From Pseudomonadota bacterium (GTDB lineage: Bacteria > Desulfobacterota > Anaeroferrophillalia > Anaeroferrophillales > Tharpellaceae): 8,473 bases of DNA. The DNA lies in assembly GCA_030641485.1 (NCBI GenBank), contig DAOWHJ010000027.1:1-8473 (forward strand), read 5' to 3'. Position numbers and translations under genes: made by a program. Below, piece by piece: positions 6,869 through 8,473 of the stretch; the first letter of the stretch is position 1, and each line of letters opens with the position of its first letter. The notes under the pieces are model-generated. The model was given only the letters and a program-made list of their open reading frames with translations. It did no database searches and was not told where the DNA came from.

Positions 6869-7542
6869 TGGCAAATCTTGCGGTTCAGATCGACCAACTA
6901 TCCCGTTTCTACAAGTCGGGTAAGAATCAGATTACGGCTCTGGACAATATTACATTTGAGCTTGAAACCGGGGCCCAAGTTGCCCTGACCGGTCCCAGCG
7001 GTTCCGGGAAAACCACGCTACTCTCCCTGCTTGGTGCACTTGAACATCCGGATTCTGGCCAGATTATACTTTTTGGCCAGAATATCAATCTCATGAATGA
7101 ACGTCAAGGTGCAGATTTTCGCCGACACAATGTTGGGTTTATTTTTCAGGATGATGCTCTGATGCCGGAGCTGACAGTCTTTGAGAATATCGCCTTACCC
7201 TTGATCTTGATAAAAACTACGGCTAAAGAAATTGAGCGTCGGGTGCAGAAAATCCTGGCCGATCTTGATTTGGCAAAATTCAGCCAATCTTTCCCCCCAT
7301 CACTGTCGGGGGGCGAGAAACAGCGGGTCGCCGTGGCCCGGGCAGTTATCCATCGTCCCAAACTCCTCTTAGCCGATGAACCGACCGCCAACCTTGATCG
7401 CCAAGCTGCGACCCTGGTACTTGATGCCATTGACAAACTTGCAGTTGAATACAATTTGACGATGATCATGGCAACCCATGACCCTAGGGTCTATAATCGT
7501 TTGCCTACACGGTTGGAATTAATTGATGGTAAATTGATTTGA
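6868..7542 (+). CDS. LolD/MacB-family ABC transporter ATP-binding protein
   Basis: All nucleotide-binding motifs are intact in this 224-residue protein: Walker A GPSGSGKT (42-49), Q-loop Q94 in IFQDD, signature LSGGE (146-150), Walker B LLLADE (166-171) with the catalytic Glu, D-loop near 174-177 and switch His204 in ATHD. FQxxxLMPELTVFENIALP is typical of the LolD/FtsE/MacB subgroup. It should form the dimeric motor of the permease encoded just upstream. Start ATG 6868 overlaps the permease TAA by one base (TAATG) and has GAGG six nt upstream; the frame is open further upstream to ATG 6811, but that would lie inside the permease. No truncation or missing residue is visible. Confidence 0.96.
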   Translation: MANLAVQIDQLSRFYKSGKNQITALDNITFELETGAQVALTGPSGSGKTTLLSLLGALEHPDSGQIILFGQNINLMNERQGADFRRHNVGFIFQDDALMPELTVFENIALPLILIKTTAKEIERRVQKILADLDLAKFSQSFPPSLSGGEKQRVAVARAVIHRPKLLLADEPTANLDRQAATLVLDAIDKLAVEYNLTMIMATHDPRVYNRLPTRLELIDGKLI

Positions 7543-7578
7543 GATGAAATGATGTAATTAAAAAAGGAGGTTTTAAGA

Positions 7579-7860
7579 ATGGGACTGAAACTCTTTCGTG
7601 AGTCACCCAAAAAGGCCCTATTGCAAGAGTTACGGGGGCCGAAAAGAAAGGGGAAAAGTGTACCGATCTGGTTGTTTACGATCTGTTATTTGATTGGCGT
7701 CGCCATGATAATTCTTGGGGTTAAAACTGGGCCCTATCAAGATTACCGGGAACCGATCCCAATGGCAGAACTTTCAGAAAATATCCCGATCTTTATCTTT
7801 TTCTATATTTTACTTTTCGGTGTTATAAAATTAAATGATCACCTCAATTCTAAACGTTAG
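7579..7860 (+). CDS. Small two-TM membrane protein of unknown function, end of ABC operon
   Basis: I do not recognise this 93-residue protein. It has a basic N-terminus (residues 4-26 with many Lys/Arg), a hydrophobic helix at about 28-48, a short polar loop containing GPYQDYREPIP, a second helix at about 68-85, and a basic tail NSKR. The positive-inside rule places both ends in the cytoplasm. A strong AAGGAGG eight nt before the ATG shows it is a real gene. It lies 36 nt after the ATPase in the same direction, so it probably belongs to the operon, perhaps as an accessory subunit of the transporter (inference). Confidence 0.8.
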   Translation: MGLKLFRESPKKALLQELRGPKRKGKSVPIWLFTICYLIGVAMIILGVKTGPYQDYREPIPMAELSENIPIFIFFYILLFGVIKLNDHLNSKR

Positions 7861-7910
7861 AGAACACTAAGCTAAATAAATGTTCGGCTTTTGTTCAACC
7901 TGTCTCGATT

Positions 7911-7991
7911 GGGGTCATTTCTTGACACTTGGCGGCCGTCAGGTTCGTTCAAAGCTAAAGTTTTTCCCGCCATTTGTCAAGATGTGACCCC
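7911..7991. repeat. Imperfect 25-bp inverted repeat in convergent gap, REP/MITE-like
   Basis: The left arm (7911-7935, beginning GGGGTCA and containing TTGACA and GGCGG) and the reverse complement of the right arm (7967-7991) agree at 21 of 25 positions, with 31 bp between them. The 'GGGGTCAnnTCTTGACA' end resembles extragenic palindromes that I recall being scattered in many proteobacterial genomes, often with REP-associated Y1 transposases; this is memory, not a search. It sits between convergent genes, the usual place for such elements, and no transposase is present. The bases 7861-7910 before it show nothing I recognise. Confidence 0.6.
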
Positions 7992-8031
7992 CTTTATGGG
8001 GGCAAAGCAAAGTTCATTACTTTTCTTTGCT
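7988..8031. repeat. Two further hairpins adjoining the REP-like repeat
   Basis: CCCCC TTTAT GGGGG (7988-8002) overlaps the end of the preceding inverted repeat by four bases, and AGCAAAG / CTTTGCT (8006-8012 and 8025-8031, 12-nt loop) follows directly. Together with 7911-7991 they make a ~120-bp block of nested dyads. Neither hairpin is followed by a U-tract on either strand, so they are poor intrinsic terminators, although the block could still slow or separate convergent transcription. Confidence 0.5.
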
Positions 8032-8057
8032 ACTTAAGCACCAATCACTGAGTTGAG

Positions 8058-8473
8058 TTACTGGATCAATATTCGATCAAAACTTACGCTTCCCGCTTTA
8101 ATCGTTAGCGTGCCGAGTATCCTGGTGATGCCGGTCCGGACCCTGAAATCGGCATCATATCCACCATCAAGGTTAACATCAATAGAGTTGCCAAAGGTTG
8201 GGGATTCAGGAAAATTACCAATTTGTATTTGTATGGTGTTACCATCTCCAGCCAAATTGTATGCATCTTGAATTGTATCATGCAGGGTTGGTCCTTCAAC
8301 TACCTTGGTCGTATCTGTAACCGAGGGTCCGTGATTACCGAAATCGATGCCAGTTACCGTTTCCCCCTGGCTTAAGGTGACCGTATGAGTCGCACTGCTT
8401 TCCCCTGATGTTGCAAGGTGAATGACAGTGATGGCTTCAAGCGTCATTTCCGCATAATCTCCACCCCAGACCA
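8058..8473 (-). CDS. C-terminal part of a large secreted/surface protein (5' end outside window)
   Basis: The minus-strand frame is open from the right edge to the TAA at 8058-8060, giving 138 visible codons; the ATG at 8447 is internal, since in-frame codons for VWGGDYAE precede it. The first part ends in VTLSQGETVTGIDFGNHG, typical of the end of SdrD/Cna-B-like beta-sandwich repeats. The last ~80 residues (HDTIQDAYNLAGDGNTIQI, then LDGGYDADF, GTLTI) follow a pattern I recall as a C-terminal domain of many Geobacter-type surface proteins, related to beta-helix repeats. There is no C-terminal anchor such as LPXTG or PEP-CTERM; the chain ends shortly after strand-like DRILIQ. Function is probably adhesion or cell-surface structure (inference). 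It converges on the ABC operon. Confidence 0.75.
   Translation of the reverse strand, partial: VWGGDYAEMTLEAITVIHLATSGESSATHTVTLSQGETVTGIDFGNHGPSVTDTTKVVEGPTLHDTIQDAYNLAGDGNTIQIQIGNFPESPTFGNSIDVNLDGGYDADFRVRTGITRILGTLTIKAGSVSFDRILIQ

Noticed and set aside
7862..7885. GAACA/TGTTC dyad after the small membrane protein
   Set aside because: The arms are five bp with a 14-nt loop and no U-tract, indistinguishable from chance.
8053..8271. Plus-strand open frame of 72 codons at the right end
   Set aside because: It is antisense to the surface-protein frame, which shows clear domain patterns and stays open to the window edge.

Overview
The window looks like a bacterial chromosome segment, most plausibly from a Desulfobacterota/Desulfuromonadota-type organism (the former Deltaproteobacteria). 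Three things point there: a bacterial NrpR-type (DUF128) nitrogen regulator, a Gram-negative LolD/MacB-type ABC module, and, at the right edge, a C-terminal surface-protein domain that I recall as common in Geobacter-like genomes. This placement is inferred from gene content and not from any marker gene.

Layout from left to right. A complete phoU (37-708, +) opens the window. A convergent nrpR-like repressor gene follows (776-1771, -). About 330 bp then separate nrpR from a divergently transcribed glutamate-synthase-like FMN protein (2104-3747, +). This spacer holds a perfect 15-bp-arm palindrome (1927-1958) and a second, shorter dyad (2056-2071) with the same CGGCAA/TTGCCG core, a convincing candidate operator pair. 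The glutamate-synthase-like gene ends at a textbook intrinsic terminator (3801-3840).

A second transcription unit starts after a TTGACA box near 3881. It carries five tightly packed genes: a class I SAM methyltransferase, a polyprenyl-synthase-fold (class 1 isoprenoid) enzyme, an FtsX/MacB-type permease, a LolD-type ATPase and a 93-residue two-TM membrane protein. The gaps or overlaps are 5-nt gap, 4-nt overlap, 1-nt overlap and 36-nt gap, so this is almost certainly one operon. It resembles a small module that makes and methylates an isoprenoid and couples it to an envelope ABC transporter. The product is unknown, and this is the best candidate here for an undescribed system.

The operon converges on a minus-strand gene cut off by the right edge (8058 to beyond 8473), the C-terminus of a large secreted or surface protein. 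The roughly 200-bp convergent gap contains nested inverted repeats (7911-8031) that look like a REP/MITE-type extragenic element.

The first half links nitrogen sensing (NrpR) to a probable amino-group or glutamate metabolism enzyme, next to a phosphate regulator. The second half is an envelope/lipid module with no obvious link to the first. No RNA genes, CRISPR arrays or complete insertion sequences were seen.
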